From Roseicyclus sediminis (GTDB lineage Bacteria > Pseudomonadota > Alphaproteobacteria > Rhodobacterales > Rhodobacteraceae): a stretch of 64,000 nucleotides of DNA. Each line of letters opens with the position of its first letter. The stretch's first letter is position 1. The notes beneath the pieces were generated by a model that ran no database searches, was not told where the DNA came from, and worked only from the letters and a program-made list of their open reading frames with translations. The stretch lies in NCBI RefSeq assembly GCF_025515305.1, contig NZ_JAOPHT010000015.1, positions 1 to 64,000 on the forward strand, in the 5' to 3' direction. This document shows positions 7,137 to 16,820 of the stretch, in pieces. The position numbers and the translations under genes are program-made.

Positions 7137-8737
7137 CCGCGCCGCAGGGCGCGCCGGAACTCGCCGAGGCGGAAGGCGCCGAGAAGCTGGCCCAGAACGC
7201 CGTAGACGACGATCGCGCCGACGATCAGGATCGCGAGCGCGGCATAGCGCCAGCCGGGCATCCCCAGGAACGGCCCCCAGACGATCAGCCCCGACCAGAG
7301 CCCTGCGCCCATCAGGATCGAGGCGAACACGATCCGCCAGATGCGGCGGCGGAAGCGTTCGTCGAAATGCGCGACCTCGCCCATTCCGCGCCGCCCCCTC
7401 AGCAGCAGCCAGACCATGGCCCATGCCGCGAGCGTTGTGCCGATCGCGGCGCCGATGAAGCCGAGCAGCCAGGCGAAGCCGATGGCGGCGACCGCGTTCA
7501 CGACCATGGCGACAAGGGCGTAGCGGAAAGGCGTGCGGGTATCCTCGCGCGCGAAGTAGAGCGGCTGCAGCACCTTCTGCAGCACGAACGCGGGCAGACC
7601 CGCGCCGTAGACGGCGAGGGCGAGCGCCGTGGCGGCGGTGTCGTCGGCCCCGAAGGCGCCGCGTTCGAAAAGGACGGAAACGATGGGTACCGGCATGACC
7701 ACAAGCGCCACGGCGGCCGGGATCGTCAGTGCCATCGAGATCTCGCCGGCGCGGCTCAGCGCGTCGCGTCCGCCCATGTCGTCGCCCGCCCGCAGACGGC
7801 GGGAGAGATCGGGCAGGAGCACCACGCCGACGGCGATCCCGACCACGCCGAGCGGGAGCTGGTAGAGCCGGTCCGCGAAGGAAAGCCAGGCGATTGCGCC
7901 ATCGAAAAACGAGCCCACCTGCCGGCCCACGAGCAGGTTCACCTGCACCACGCCACCGGCCAGCATCGCGGGCAGGGCTATGATGGCGAGCCGCTTCATG
8001 TCCGGTGTCAGCCGCGGAAGCCGCGGCACCAGCGCATAGCCAGTCCTCGCGGCGGCGATCCACACGAGGCCCATCTGCGCGACACCGGCTATCAGTACCC
8101 CCCAGGTCAGGAGCGTTCCGTGGCGCAGCATGAGGCCCTCGGCGCTCTCGACCGAGGTGACGTCGATGGCGAGCGCCGGCAGCGCGCCGCGTTCGGCAGC
8201 GATAAGCGCCAAGACAAGAATGATGTTCAGCAGGAGCGGCGCCGCGGCGGCCGCGGCAAAGCGCCCCGAGGCGTTCAGCACTCCCGACAGGAGGGCCGCG
8301 AGCGAGATGAACAGGATATAGGCGAACGCGATCCGCCCGAAATCGGTGGCCAGCTCCAGCCTCACGTCGCCCGCGAAGCCCGCCGCCATGGCCAGCACCA
8401 GCCACGGCATGAAGATGATGGCGACGACGGTCAGAACGATCAGGACGGCGGCCAGCCCCGAGAAGGCGTCGCGCGCGAAGTCGCGGGCGTCCTCGCCGGA
8501 TTCCAGCTTCTTCGAGAACATCGGTACGAAGGCCGTGTTGAAGGCGCCTTCCGCGAAGAAGCGGCGGAACATGTTGGGAAGCGAGAAGGCGACGAGGAAC
8601 GCCTCGGCCACCGGCCCTGCGCCCATCGTGCCCGCGATCAGGATGTCGCGCGCGAAGCCCAGGACACGGCTCATCAGGGTCCAGAAGCCGACCGTGACGA
8701 ACCCCGTTACCAGGCGGATCGGCTTGGCCGCCGCCAT
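7133..8737 (-). CDS. murJ: Lipid II flippase MurJ
   Basis: 534-aa integral membrane protein of the MOP superfamily with about 14 transmembrane helices, flipping undecaprenyl-linked peptidoglycan precursor across the inner membrane. The N-terminus GFWTLMSRVLGFARDILIAG and the FFAEGAFNTAFVPMF segment are characteristic of MurJ/MviN. Adjacent to glnD with no gap of note (1 base), so probably cotranscribed with it; glnD-murJ(-trpS) clustering is familiar in alphaproteobacteria. Confidence 0.95.
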   Translation of the reverse strand: MAAAKPIRLVTGFVTVGFWTLMSRVLGFARDILIAGTMGAGPVAEAFLVAFSLPNMFRRFFAEGAFNTAFVPMFSKKLESGEDARDFARDAFSGLAAVLIVLTVVAIIFMPWLVLAMAAGFAGDVRLELATDFGRIAFAYILFISLAALLSGVLNASGRFAAAAAAPLLLNIILVLALIAAERGALPALAIDVTSVESAEGLMLRHGTLLTWGVLIAGVAQMGLVWIAAARTGYALVPRLPRLTPDMKRLAIIALPAMLAGGVVQVNLLVGRQVGSFFDGAIAWLSFADRLYQLPLGVVGIAVGVVLLPDLSRRLRAGDDMGGRDALSRAGEISMALTIPAAVALVVMPVPIVSVLFERGAFGADDTAATALALAVYGAGLPAFVLQKVLQPLYFAREDTRTPFRYALVAMVVNAVAAIGFAWLLGFIGAAIGTTLAAWAMVWLLLRGRRGMGEVAHFDERFRRRIWRIVFASILMGAGLWSGLIVWGPFLGMPGWRYAALAILIVGAIVVYGVLGQLLGAFRLGEFRRALRRG

Positions 8738-8738
8738 C

Positions 8739-11564
8739 TCAGGCCCCGGCCCGCTCGGCGACGCGGGCGATGGCGTCGCGGAGTTTGCGCTCCAGTGCCT
8801 CCTGCCGGGCGGTCGTATAGAGCTTCAGCCCGAACATGTCCTTGACGTAGAAGACGTCGACCACCTGCGCCCCGTAGGTCGCGATGACCGCATGGGCGAT
8901 ATAGATGTTCGAAGCCGCCAGCGTCTTCGTCAGGTCGTAGAGCAGGCCCGGACGGTCGCGGGTATCGACCTCGATGATCGTGTAGATCTCGGAGCCGTCG
9001 TTGTCGAAGGTGATGTTCGTGGGCACCGCGAAGGGGCGCTCGCGCTTCTTGATCTTGTCCCGGCCTTCCAGCGCCTTCGAGGCCACGACCTCGCCCTTGA
9101 GCGTCTTGCCGATCATGCCCTTGAGCCGTGGCAGACGCGCGGCCTCGTAGGGATTGCCCTCGGCGTCCTGCACCCAGAAGACGGCGGTCGCGTAGCCGTC
9201 CTTGGAGGTATAGGTGCGCGCGTCCACGACGTTCGCCCCCACCAGCGACAGGGCGCCCGCGAGGCGCGAGAATATGCCGGGATGGTCGGCGAGGACGAAG
9301 CAGACTCGTGTCGCGTCGCGGTCGTGGTCCTGCCGGGTGTCGATGCGGATCTCGTCGTCCTTCAGGCCGCGCAGCATCTGCGCGAAGGTGACCTGCGTCG
9401 CGATGTCGAGACCCTGCCAGTACGGCCCGTAGTGGCGGTCCACCTCGGTCTTGAGTTCCGCCTTGGGCCAGTCCGACAAGGCATCGCGCAGGGCCTTCTT
9501 CGCCTCGCCTTCGAGGTTCTCGCGGTTGAGGTCCTCGAGCCCCGTCTCAAGCGCCGTCGCCGTCGCCCGGTACAGCCCGCGAAGAAGCGTGGCTTTCCAG
9601 TTGTTCCAGGTGTTCGGCCCGACGCCACGGATGTCGCAGACCGTCAGCACGGTCAGAAACTCAAGCCGCTCCCGCGTCTTAACGGCCTTGGCGAAGTCAC
9701 GCACCGTGCGCGGGTCCGAGATGTCGCGCTTCTGCGCCATGTCCGACATCAGGAGGTGATAGCGCACCAGCCACTCAACCGTCTCGGCCTCGGCGGGCTT
9801 CAGCCCCAGGCGCGGCGCGACCGTGCGGGCGATCCGGGCCCCGACGATCGAATGATCCTCCTTCCGGCCCTTTCCGATGTCGTGAAGAAGGCAGGCGACA
9901 TAGAGAACCTTTCGGTTCACCCCGCGCTTGAGGATGCCGGAGGCGACGGGCAGTTCCTCGACCAGTTCGCCGCGCTCGATCTGCGCAAGCGTCGAGATCA
10001 CCTGGATGGTGTGCTCGTCCACCGTGTAGCTGTGATACATGTTGAACTGCATCATCGCGACGACGGGGGCGAATTCCGGCACGAAGGCCGCCAGCACGCC
10101 CAACTCGTTCATGCGCCGCAGCGCACGCTCGGGATTGCCGTGCTTGAGCATCAGGTCGAGGAAGATGCCGCAGGCTTCGGGATCGCGGCGCATCGCGTCG
10201 TCGATCGTCCCGATCCGCGCCTGCACTTCCCGCATCGCGTCGGGGTGAATGAGATACCCCGTGCGCAGCGCCTCCTCGAACAGGCGCAGGATGTTCAGCT
10301 TGTCGGCGAAGAAGGCGTCAGGCTTCTCCACGGTGATCCGGTTCTGCTTGATCGCATAGCCGTCCTTGACCTTCTTGCGGCGCGTCCGGCCGCGCAGGAA
10401 GCCGAGGATCGCGGGGGCCTGCTTGACGTGGCGGGCCTCCAGTTCGGTCAGGAAGATGCGCGTCAGCTCCCCCACACGGGTGGCATGCCGGAAATAGTCC
10501 TGCATGAAGTGTTCCACCGCGCGCCGGCCCGAATGGTCCTCGTAGCCCAGCCGTTCGGCCACAGCGACCTGGTTGTCGAAGGTCAGCTGGTCCTGCGCGC
10601 GCCCTGCGATGAGGTGCAGGTGGCAGCGCACGGCCCAGAGGAACCGCTCGGCCGCGTCGAAGGCGGCGAATTCCTCGGGGCGGAAGACGCCGATCCCCAC
10701 CAGTTCCTCGATCCGGGTGACGCCGTGTTCGTACTTGGCGATCCAGTAGAGCGTCTGGAGATCCCTGAGGCCGCCCTTGCCCTCCTTTACGTTGGGTTCC
10801 AGCATGTAGCGCTGGCCGCCCTGTTTCTTGTGCCGGTTCGCGCGCTCCTCGAGCTTGGCCTCGATGAACTCGCCTACGGTGCCCTCGAAGAGTTGCGAGC
10901 GCAGGGCGTGCTGCAGGTCCTCGCCGACCGCTTCGTCCCCGGCGATATAACGCATCTCCAGCAGGCTGGTGCGGATCGTCACGTCCTGCTTGCCCAGGCG
11001 CAGGCATTCCTTGACCGTGCGCGAGGCGTGGCCGACCTTCATCCGCAGATCCCAGAGCATGTAGAGGGCGCTTTCGATCACGCTCTCGACGGCCGCCGTC
11101 ATCTTCCAGGGCAGGACGAACAGGAGGTCGACGTCCGAATAGGGTGCCATCTCGCCGCGGCCGTAGCCGCCCACGGCCATCACCCCCATGCGCTCGGCCT
11201 CGGAGGGCAGCGGGTTGGGATGCAGGTGCTTCTCCGCCACGCGGAGGACCTCGCGCACGAGGCAGTCGGTCAGGTGGCAATAGGCCCGTGTGGCGCGGCG
11301 GGCCGCGAGGGGTTGGGCTTCGAATGCGGCCTCTATGGCCGCGCGCCCCTGCGCGTTCGCCGCCGTAAGTTCTGTCACCGCGGCGGCGCGTATCGCCGCG
11401 GCATCGGGGGCGGCGGCGCAGGCGGCATCGATCCGCGCGCGCACGCTCGCGGTATCGAAGATGGCCTCGCCGGGGGCGATCAGCGTCCCGGGTTCGGTGG
11501 CGGGGGTGAGGCGGGGGTTCCGGTCAGAGACCGGGACCGCCAAGACGTCTTGGGGCGGGGTCAA
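8739..11564 (-). CDS. glnD: Bifunctional PII uridylyltransferase/uridylyl-removing enzyme
   Basis: 941-aa nitrogen sensor that uridylylates PII when glutamine is low and removes UMP when it is high. Domains in order: nucleotidyltransferase with GGYGRGEMAPYSDVDLL (132-148, metal Asp144/146), a GlnD PII-UTase helical region, an HD domain (LLHDIGKGRKEDHS) for deuridylylation, and two C-terminal ACT domains (around ACVLADHPGIF-type and TRDRPGLLYDLT sequences) that sense glutamine. The start is a TTG at 11564 preceded by AGGTGG, overlapping the upstream lipoprotein gene by 41 bases; no ATG gives a full N-terminus. Confidence 0.95.
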   Translation of the reverse strand: MTPPQDVLAVPVSDRNPRLTPATEPGTLIAPGEAIFDTASVRARIDAACAAAPDAAAIRAAAVTELTAANAQGRAAIEAAFEAQPLAARRATRAYCHLTDCLVREVLRVAEKHLHPNPLPSEAERMGVMAVGGYGRGEMAPYSDVDLLFVLPWKMTAAVESVIESALYMLWDLRMKVGHASRTVKECLRLGKQDVTIRTSLLEMRYIAGDEAVGEDLQHALRSQLFEGTVGEFIEAKLEERANRHKKQGGQRYMLEPNVKEGKGGLRDLQTLYWIAKYEHGVTRIEELVGIGVFRPEEFAAFDAAERFLWAVRCHLHLIAGRAQDQLTFDNQVAVAERLGYEDHSGRRAVEHFMQDYFRHATRVGELTRIFLTELEARHVKQAPAILGFLRGRTRRKKVKDGYAIKQNRITVEKPDAFFADKLNILRLFEEALRTGYLIHPDAMREVQARIGTIDDAMRRDPEACGIFLDLMLKHGNPERALRRMNELGVLAAFVPEFAPVVAMMQFNMYHSYTVDEHTIQVISTLAQIERGELVEELPVASGILKRGVNRKVLYVACLLHDIGKGRKEDHSIVGARIARTVAPRLGLKPAEAETVEWLVRYHLLMSDMAQKRDISDPRTVRDFAKAVKTRERLEFLTVLTVCDIRGVGPNTWNNWKATLLRGLYRATATALETGLEDLNRENLEGEAKKALRDALSDWPKAELKTEVDRHYGPYWQGLDIATQVTFAQMLRGLKDDEIRIDTRQDHDRDATRVCFVLADHPGIFSRLAGALSLVGANVVDARTYTSKDGYATAVFWVQDAEGNPYEAARLPRLKGMIGKTLKGEVVASKALEGRDKIKKRERPFAVPTNITFDNDGSEIYTIIEVDTRDRPGLLYDLTKTLAASNIYIAHAVIATYGAQVVDVFYVKDMFGLKLYTTARQEALERKLRDAIARVAERAGA

Positions 11565-12693
11565 TGATGGCCACCTGGTTGTCGATCACTTGGGCGATCG
11601 CCAGCGCCCTCTGGTTGGTTCCGTCGGGCAGAAGCCGGAAGGCCCCGTTGGCCCCCTCGAACCCGGTCGAGGCCGTGAGTTCCGCCCCGCCGAGGCGACC
11701 CGCGGTCGCGGCCGTGTCGGCCACGGCGCGCATCCCGTCATAGGCCAGCGCGGCCAGGTTGTGGGGCGGAGTGCCATAGGCCGCGGCGTAACGTGCCTCG
11801 AAGGTCGACAGCGCGCCCTGGTCGGGCATGGTGAACCATCCGCCCTGCAGCCCGGGGAATTCCAGCGTCTGCGGCGGCGTATCCCAGCGCGTCAGCCCCA
11901 GCACCCGCACGGTCGTCAGGTCGAGGCCGTTCTCCGGCAGAAGCTGCGCGAAGAAGGGCAGCGCCCCGGCGCTGTCGGAGGACAGCAGCACCGCGTTCGC
12001 CCCGTTCTGGCGCACCGCCTCGACGACCTGCGGCACAGCGTTGATGACGCCGGTCTGCGAGAATTCGTAGGGCACGGTTGCCGCGATCGTCGCACCGGAC
12101 CGCGCGGCGGCCCGCTGCACGGCCTCGCGCGCGACCTCGCCCGCGAGGTTCGAGGCGTGTACCAGCACGATGTTGCCCTGCCCCTGGCGCGCAGCATAGG
12201 ACACGATCCGGTCGGCGGCATTGGCGAAGGTATGGCCGAGCACGAAGACATTGCCGCCCGCGACCTCGGTGTTGTTGGAGAAGCTCAGGACGGCGACGCC
12301 GGAATTCGCAACCGCGACGCCGACGGCGGCCGCGGCCTCCGAGCGGAGCGGGCCCAGAATGACGTCGGCGCCTTCCTGAACGGCCTGCCGTGCGACCGAG
12401 GCCGCCTGGGCCGAGTCGCCGCCGGTGTCGTAGACGCGGATGTCGAGGGTGACGCCGGTCTGTTCGCTGGCCGCGAGCCGGGCCGCGTTCTCCAGCGAGC
12501 GCGCGATGATCGCGTCACCGCCCTGCTGCGAGCTGAGCGGCAGGAGCATCGCGACCTCGACGGTCTGCCCGCTGATCCGGGGACCGGTGCCGAGAACCGG
12601 CCCGCCGACCTGGCAGCCGGCCAGCACGAGCGCCGCGAGCCCGAGCCATGCCAGCCGAAGCGGGTTGCGTAGTCGGCGGAAAGCGGAAAACAT
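11524..12693 (-). CDS. LpoA-like penicillin-binding protein activator lipoprotein
   Basis: 389-aa secreted protein with a lipobox (LAALVLAGC, lipidated Cys about residue 27) and a periplasmic binding protein type I fold resembling Leu/Ile/Val receptors and the C-terminal part of LpoA, which activates PBP1A. VAMLLPLSS, GADVILGPLRSEAA and GGWFTMPD are typical. Divergence from rsmI-yraN mirrors the yraL-lpoA(yraM)-yraN cluster elsewhere, supporting a role in peptidoglycan synthesis rather than transport. The start at 12693 follows GGAGG; a start at 12717 lacks a site. It is much shorter than enteric LpoA because the N-terminal TPR domain is missing. Confidence 0.85.
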   Translation of the reverse strand: MFSAFRRLRNPLRLAWLGLAALVLAGCQVGGPVLGTGPRISGQTVEVAMLLPLSSQQGGDAIIARSLENAARLAASEQTGVTLDIRVYDTGGDSAQAASVARQAVQEGADVILGPLRSEAAAAVGVAVANSGVAVLSFSNNTEVAGGNVFVLGHTFANAADRIVSYAARQGQGNIVLVHASNLAGEVAREAVQRAAARSGATIAATVPYEFSQTGVINAVPQVVEAVRQNGANAVLLSSDSAGALPFFAQLLPENGLDLTTVRVLGLTRWDTPPQTLEFPGLQGGWFTMPDQGALSTFEARYAAAYGTPPHNLAALAYDGMRAVADTAATAGRLGGAELTASTGFEGANGAFRLLPDGTNQRALAIAQVIDNQVAIIDPAPRRLGGPGL

Positions 12694-12862
12694 CTGCTCT
12701 GGTCCTCCGTGGGGCATTCTTCTGTCCGGGTCCCGCGGTTCCGACCTGTCCGAAGGGCGGGCCGCAGGCCTGCGCCAAAGCTACGGCCTTGGGGCAGGAT
12801 AGTAAACGGACCATCGCCGCGGCACGGGACACTCGGTAATGATCACAGGGAGGGCATGACCC

Positions 12863-13819
12863 ATGGCGCAGAGCGATGGCAAGACGCGGCGCGACGCACA
12901 GGGCGCGGACGGCGGCGCTCCGCCGGTTTCGGCCGCGGCGCTGGCGCCGGGCCTGCATTTCGTCGCCACGCCCATCGGCACGGCGCGCGACATCACGCTG
13001 CGCGCGCTCGACACCCTGCGCGAGGCTGACGCGATCGCCGCCGAGGACACCCGAAGCGCCCGGCGCCTCATGGAACTGCACGGCGTCCCGGTCGCGGGTC
13101 GGCCGATCCTGCCCTACCACGATCACAACGGCCCCGCGATGCGCCCGCGGCTGATCGCGATGCTGAAGGAGGGGTTGCGCGTGGCCTATGTCTCCGACGC
13201 GGGCACGCCGCTCGTCGCCGACCCGGGCTACCAGCTGGCCCGCGCCGCGATCGAAGCCGGTATCCCGATCACCGCCGCGCCGGGTCCCTCGGCGGTCCTC
13301 GCGGCGTTGACGGTGTCGGGCCTGCCGTCGGACCGGTTCCTCTTCGCGGGGTTTCCGCCGACGCAGGCGGGTGCGCGGAAGGCTTGGCTCGCCGATCTCG
13401 ACGCGGCAGGGGGCACCGTGATCCTTTTCGAAAGTCCCAAGCGCGTTCATCGGTTGTTAGGCGAATTGTGCGAGGTTCTGGGAGACGAGCGTCCGGCGGC
13501 GCTGTGCCGGGAACTGACCAAGCGGTTCGAGGATGTGCGCCGGGGATCGCTCGGCACCCTGCGCGACGCGGTCGCCGATGATCCGCCCCGTGGGGAATGC
13601 GTACTCGTGCTGGACCGCGCCCCCGCGGTCCGTGCCTCCGATGACGTGCTGGAGGACGAACTGCGCGCGGCCCTGACACGGCTTAGCGTGAAGGCCGCTG
13701 CGGCGGAAGTTTCGGAACGGCTCGGCCTCCCTCGGCGGGAGGTCTACCAGGCGGCCCTTCGCCTGAAGGAGGAAAGTGGCGATGAGCAGGTGCGCGATGG
13801 CAGAGCGGGCGGCCGCTGA
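12863..13819 (+). CDS. rsmI: 16S rRNA (cytidine(1402)-2'-O)-methyltransferase
   Basis: SAM-dependent tetrapyrrole-methylase-fold enzyme that 2'-O-methylates C1402 in the ribosomal decoding centre. LHFVATPIGTARDITLRA, AEDTRSARRLM, VSDAGTPLVADPGYQL and the TAAPGPSAVLAAL segment are diagnostic. 318 aa, slightly long because of a 25-residue low-complexity N-terminus. AGGGAGG lies nine bases before the ATG. yraN begins inside its 3' end (38-base overlap). Confidence 0.95.
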   Translation: MAQSDGKTRRDAQGADGGAPPVSAAALAPGLHFVATPIGTARDITLRALDTLREADAIAAEDTRSARRLMELHGVPVAGRPILPYHDHNGPAMRPRLIAMLKEGLRVAYVSDAGTPLVADPGYQLARAAIEAGIPITAAPGPSAVLAALTVSGLPSDRFLFAGFPPTQAGARKAWLADLDAAGGTVILFESPKRVHRLLGELCEVLGDERPAALCRELTKRFEDVRRGSLGTLRDAVADDPPRGECVLVLDRAPAVRASDDVLEDELRAALTRLSVKAAAAEVSERLGLPRREVYQAALRLKEESGDEQVRDGRAGGR

Positions 13820-14255
13820 CGGACCGGTAGACAGCCTCCGCGGCCAGGATCGCCTGCCCCGAGAACCGGAAGGGCCCATCGCCGTCAAGGCGCCTCGCGC
13901 ACGGCGCGGGCAGCGCAACTACCACGCAGGCGTCGCCGCCGAGGAGCAGGTCGCGCGTTTCTATGAACGCAGCGGGCATCGTGTGCGCACCCGTCGTTGG
14001 CGCGGCAAGGCCGGCGAGATCGACCTGGTGTTCGAGAAGGCGGGAGAAATCGTCTTCGTCGAGGTGAAGGCCTCCACCACGCATGCCCGTGCGGCAGAAT
14101 CCCTGACCGCGCGCCAGGTCGGTCGCCTCCTCCGGAGTGCGGAGGCCTATCTCGGGCTGCTGCCTGCCGGATCCCTGACGCCGATGCGGTTCGACGTGGC
14201 GCTCGTGGATCGGAGCGGACGGCTCGACATCATTCCGAACGCGCTCTGCGCGTGA
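13782..14255 (+). CDS. yraN: YraN family (UPF0102) endonuclease-fold protein
   Basis: 157-aa protein of the restriction-endonuclease-like fold. The core GEIDLVFEKAGEIVFVEVKA carries the E...D...ExK metal-site pattern typical of the family. Biological function is not settled. The chosen ATG (13782) is nine bases after AAGGAGG; a GTG at 13776 is too close. Pairing with rsmI is conserved across proteobacteria. The first 40 residues are variable and may not belong to the fold. Confidence 0.85.
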   Translation: MSRCAMAERAAADGPVDSLRGQDRLPREPEGPIAVKAPRARRGQRNYHAGVAAEEQVARFYERSGHRVRTRRWRGKAGEIDLVFEKAGEIVFVEVKASTTHARAAESLTARQVGRLLRSAEAYLGLLPAGSLTPMRFDVALVDRSGRLDIIPNALCA

Positions 14256-14319
14256 CCCCATTGCACTCGGCCGGTGACCGCGCCATCAAGTGGCCCGGAC
14301 CCGGCTTGGGAGGCAGGAC

Positions 14320-15258
14320 ATGAAGGTGGCATTCCAGATGGACCCGATCGGGTCCGTCAACTTCGAGGCCGACAGCACGTTCCGGTTGGCCGAGGAAGCG
14401 CAGTCGCGGGGTCACGAACTCTGGCACTACACGCCCGATTGCCTCTCCTTCAGGGAGGGTCACGTCATGGCGCGGGCACAGCCGCTCCGGGTGCAGCGGG
14501 TGAGGGGCGACCATGCTCATCTCGGTGAAACCGAGGATCTCGACCTTGCCGAAGTGGACGTCGTATGGCTCCGCCAGGATCCGCCCTTCGACATGGGCTA
14601 CATAACGACCACCCACATCCTCGACCGGCTGAAGGGGAAGTCCCTCGTGGTCAACGACCCGTTCTGGGTCCGCAATTCCCCTGAAAAGCTGCTCGTTCTC
14701 GATTTCCCCGATCTCACGCCACCCACGACGATCGCCCGCGACATCGGCGTTCTGCGCGAGTTCAAGTCCCGCCACGGCGACATCATCCTCAAGCCGCTCT
14801 ACGGCAATGGCGGTGCGGGCGTGTTCCGGCTCGACCCCAACGACCGCAACCTCGCGTCGCTGCACGAGCTGTTCACGGGAATGAGCCGCGAGCCCCTGAT
14901 CGTGCAGAAGTTCCTTCCCGACGTCTCCGCGGGCGACAAGCGCATCATCCTCGTCGATGGCGAACCGGCCGGTGCCATCAACCGCGTCCCAGCGGCCGGA
15001 GAGACGCGGTCGAACATGCATGTCGGCGGCCGTCCCGAGCAGGCGACGCTCACCGCCCGCGAGCGGGAGATCTGCGCCGCGATCGGGCCCCGCCTGCGCG
15101 AAATGGGGCAGGTCTTCGTCGGCATCGACGTGATCGGCGGCTGGCTGACGGAAATCAACGTGACCTCGCCCACCGGCATCCAGGAGCTCGAGCGCTTCGA
15201 CGGGGTCAACGTCGCGGCGATGATCTGGGACGCGGTCGAGCGTCGGCTCGCCGCCTAG
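14320..15258 (+). CDS. gshB: Glutathione synthetase
   Basis: ATP-grasp ligase joining gamma-glutamylcysteine and glycine, 312 aa. [14 protein letters not shown] opens the protein; [34 protein letters not shown] (ATP-grasp Gly loop) and [19 protein letters not shown] (metal-binding C-terminal motif) are all present. GGGAGG precedes the ATG; an in-frame start at 14290 adds ten residues without support. It follows yraN after 64 bases and is convergent with comM, sharing a CTAG stop at 15255-15258. Confidence 0.96.
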   Translation: MKVAFQMDPIGSVNFEADSTFRLAEEAQSRGHELWHYTPDCLSFREGHVMARAQPLRVQRVRGDHAHLGETEDLDLAEVDVVWLRQDPPFDMGYITTTHILDRLKGKSLVVNDPFWVRNSPEKLLVLDFPDLTPPTTIARDIGVLREFKSRHGDIILKPLYGNGGAGVFRLDPNDRNLASLHELFTGMSREPLIVQKFLPDVSAGDKRIILVDGEPAGAINRVPAAGETRSNMHVGGRPEQATLTAREREICAAIGPRLREMGQVFVGIDVIGGWLTEINVTSPTGIQELERFDGVNVAAMIWDAVERRLAA

Positions 15259-16796
15259 AGCTCCGGCGCGCCGATCAGCCGGTAGCTGACGGCCTCGGCC
15301 ACGTGCGGTGTCGATACGGTTTCGCTTCCCTCGAGATCGGCGATGGTACGTGCGAGCCTGAGCACCCGGTGATAGCCGCGCGCCGAAAGCCGGAACCGCT
15401 CGGCGGCCTTCAGCAGCATTTCCTTGCCCGCCGCGTCCGGCATCGCGATCCGGTCCAGCAGCGCTCCCTCGGCGTCGGCGTTCACGCGGGCCGTCGAGCC
15501 GAGCTTCGCGAATCGCGCCGCCTGCACGTCGCGCGCGGTCTTGACGCGGGCGGCGATGGCGACGGAGGTTTCGCCCCCAGGCGCCGCATCGAGGTCACGG
15601 TAGGAGACGGCGGGCACCTCGATCCTGAGGTCGAAGCGGTCCATGAGCGGACCCGAGATGCGCCCGAGGTAGTCCTGCCCGCAGATGGGCGCCCGCCCGC
15701 AGGCCTCGTTTGCGTCATAGAGGTGCCCGCAGCGGCAGGGATTGGCCGCGGCGATCAGCATGAAGCGGCAGGGGTATTTCACGTGCGCATTGGCCCGCGC
15801 CACCACCACCTCGCCGGTCTCGATGGGCTGGCGCAGGGTTTCCAGCACGGCGCGCGGGTATTCCGGGAATTCGTCGAGAAAGAGAACGCCATTATGGGCG
15901 AGCGAGATCTCCCCGGGCTTCGCTCCGCGCCCGCCGCCGACAACGGCGGCCATGGACGCGGTATGATGCGGCGCGCGGAAGGGGCGGGTCCGCGATATCC
16001 CGCCTTCGTCGAGAAGGCCCGCGATCGAATGGATCATCGAGGTCTCCAGCGCTTCGGCCGCGGAAAGATGCGGCAGGAGGCCGGGCAGGCGGGCCGCGAG
16101 CATCGACTTGCCCGAGCCCGGCGCGCCGATCATCAGGAGGTGGTGGCGTCCGGCCGCCGCGATCTCCAGCGCGCGCTTGGCGCGTTCCTGTCCACGGACC
16201 TCGGAGAGGCAGCCGGCGACCGGCGTCTCGCGCACCTCGCCGGGACGTGCGGGTTCGAGGGGCGCGCGATCCGTCAGGTGAGCGACGAGTTCCGCGAGGT
16301 TCGCCGCGGCGAAGACGGGCGTCGCACCGACCCACGCGGCTTCGGCCCCGCACCCCGAAGGGCACAGCAGCACGCGCCCATCCTCTCCCGCCGCCAGTGC
16401 CGTGGGCAGCGCCCCGTGCACGGCCACGAGGCGGCCGTCGAGCGACAGTTCGCCCAGCGCCATGCTGTCCGCGACCCGGTCGGGCGGCACGATCCCGATG
16501 GCTGCAAGCAGGGCCAGCGTGATGGGCAGGTCGAAATGCGAGCCTTCCTTGGGCAGGTCGGCGGGAGAGAGGTTCACCGTGATCCGCTTGGAGGGAAGCG
16601 CGATGGCCATGGCCTGAAGCGCGGTGCGCACCCGTTCGCGCGCCTCCGATACCGCCTTGTCCGGCAGGCCTACGACGGCAAAACCCGGCAGTCCCGCGGT
16701 GACCGCGCATTGCACCTCCACGCGCCGCGCTTCGAGCCCCTCGAAGGCAACGGAATGGCAGCGCGCGACGCTTTCGGGCCGGGGTCCGTCGAACAT
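15255..16796 (-). CDS. comM: YifB/ComM-family Mg-chelatase-like AAA+ ATPase
   Basis: 513-aa protein with an N-terminal Lon-protease-like S5 domain ([21 protein letters not shown]), a central Mg-chelatase AAA+ domain (Walker [15 protein letters not shown], Walker B FLDEFPEY) and a C-terminal YifB domain ([20 protein letters not shown]). ComM is a branch-migration helicase that helps integrate incoming DNA in natural transformation; many non-competent species also carry it. CNEACGRAP-type cysteines near residue 360 are a feature of the family. Confidence 0.93.
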   Translation of the reverse strand: MFDGPRPESVARCHSVAFEGLEARRVEVQCAVTAGLPGFAVVGLPDKAVSEARERVRTALQAMAIALPSKRITVNLSPADLPKEGSHFDLPITLALLAAIGIVPPDRVADSMALGELSLDGRLVAVHGALPTALAAGEDGRVLLCPSGCGAEAAWVGATPVFAAANLAELVAHLTDRAPLEPARPGEVRETPVAGCLSEVRGQERAKRALEIAAAGRHHLLMIGAPGSGKSMLAARLPGLLPHLSAAEALETSMIHSIAGLLDEGGISRTRPFRAPHHTASMAAVVGGGRGAKPGEISLAHNGVLFLDEFPEYPRAVLETLRQPIETGEVVVARANAHVKYPCRFMLIAAANPCRCGHLYDANEACGRAPICGQDYLGRISGPLMDRFDLRIEVPAVSYRDLDAAPGGETSVAIAARVKTARDVQAARFAKLGSTARVNADAEGALLDRIAMPDAAGKEMLLKAAERFRLSARGYHRVLRLARTIADLEGSETVSTPHVAEAVSYRLIGAPEL

Positions 16797-16820
16797 GGTT
16801 AACGGATAGGCCGCAACCGT

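Noticed and set aside
8346-11567. 1073-codon open frame opposite glnD
   Set aside because: Antisense shadow; no domain or start signal, while glnD is complete.
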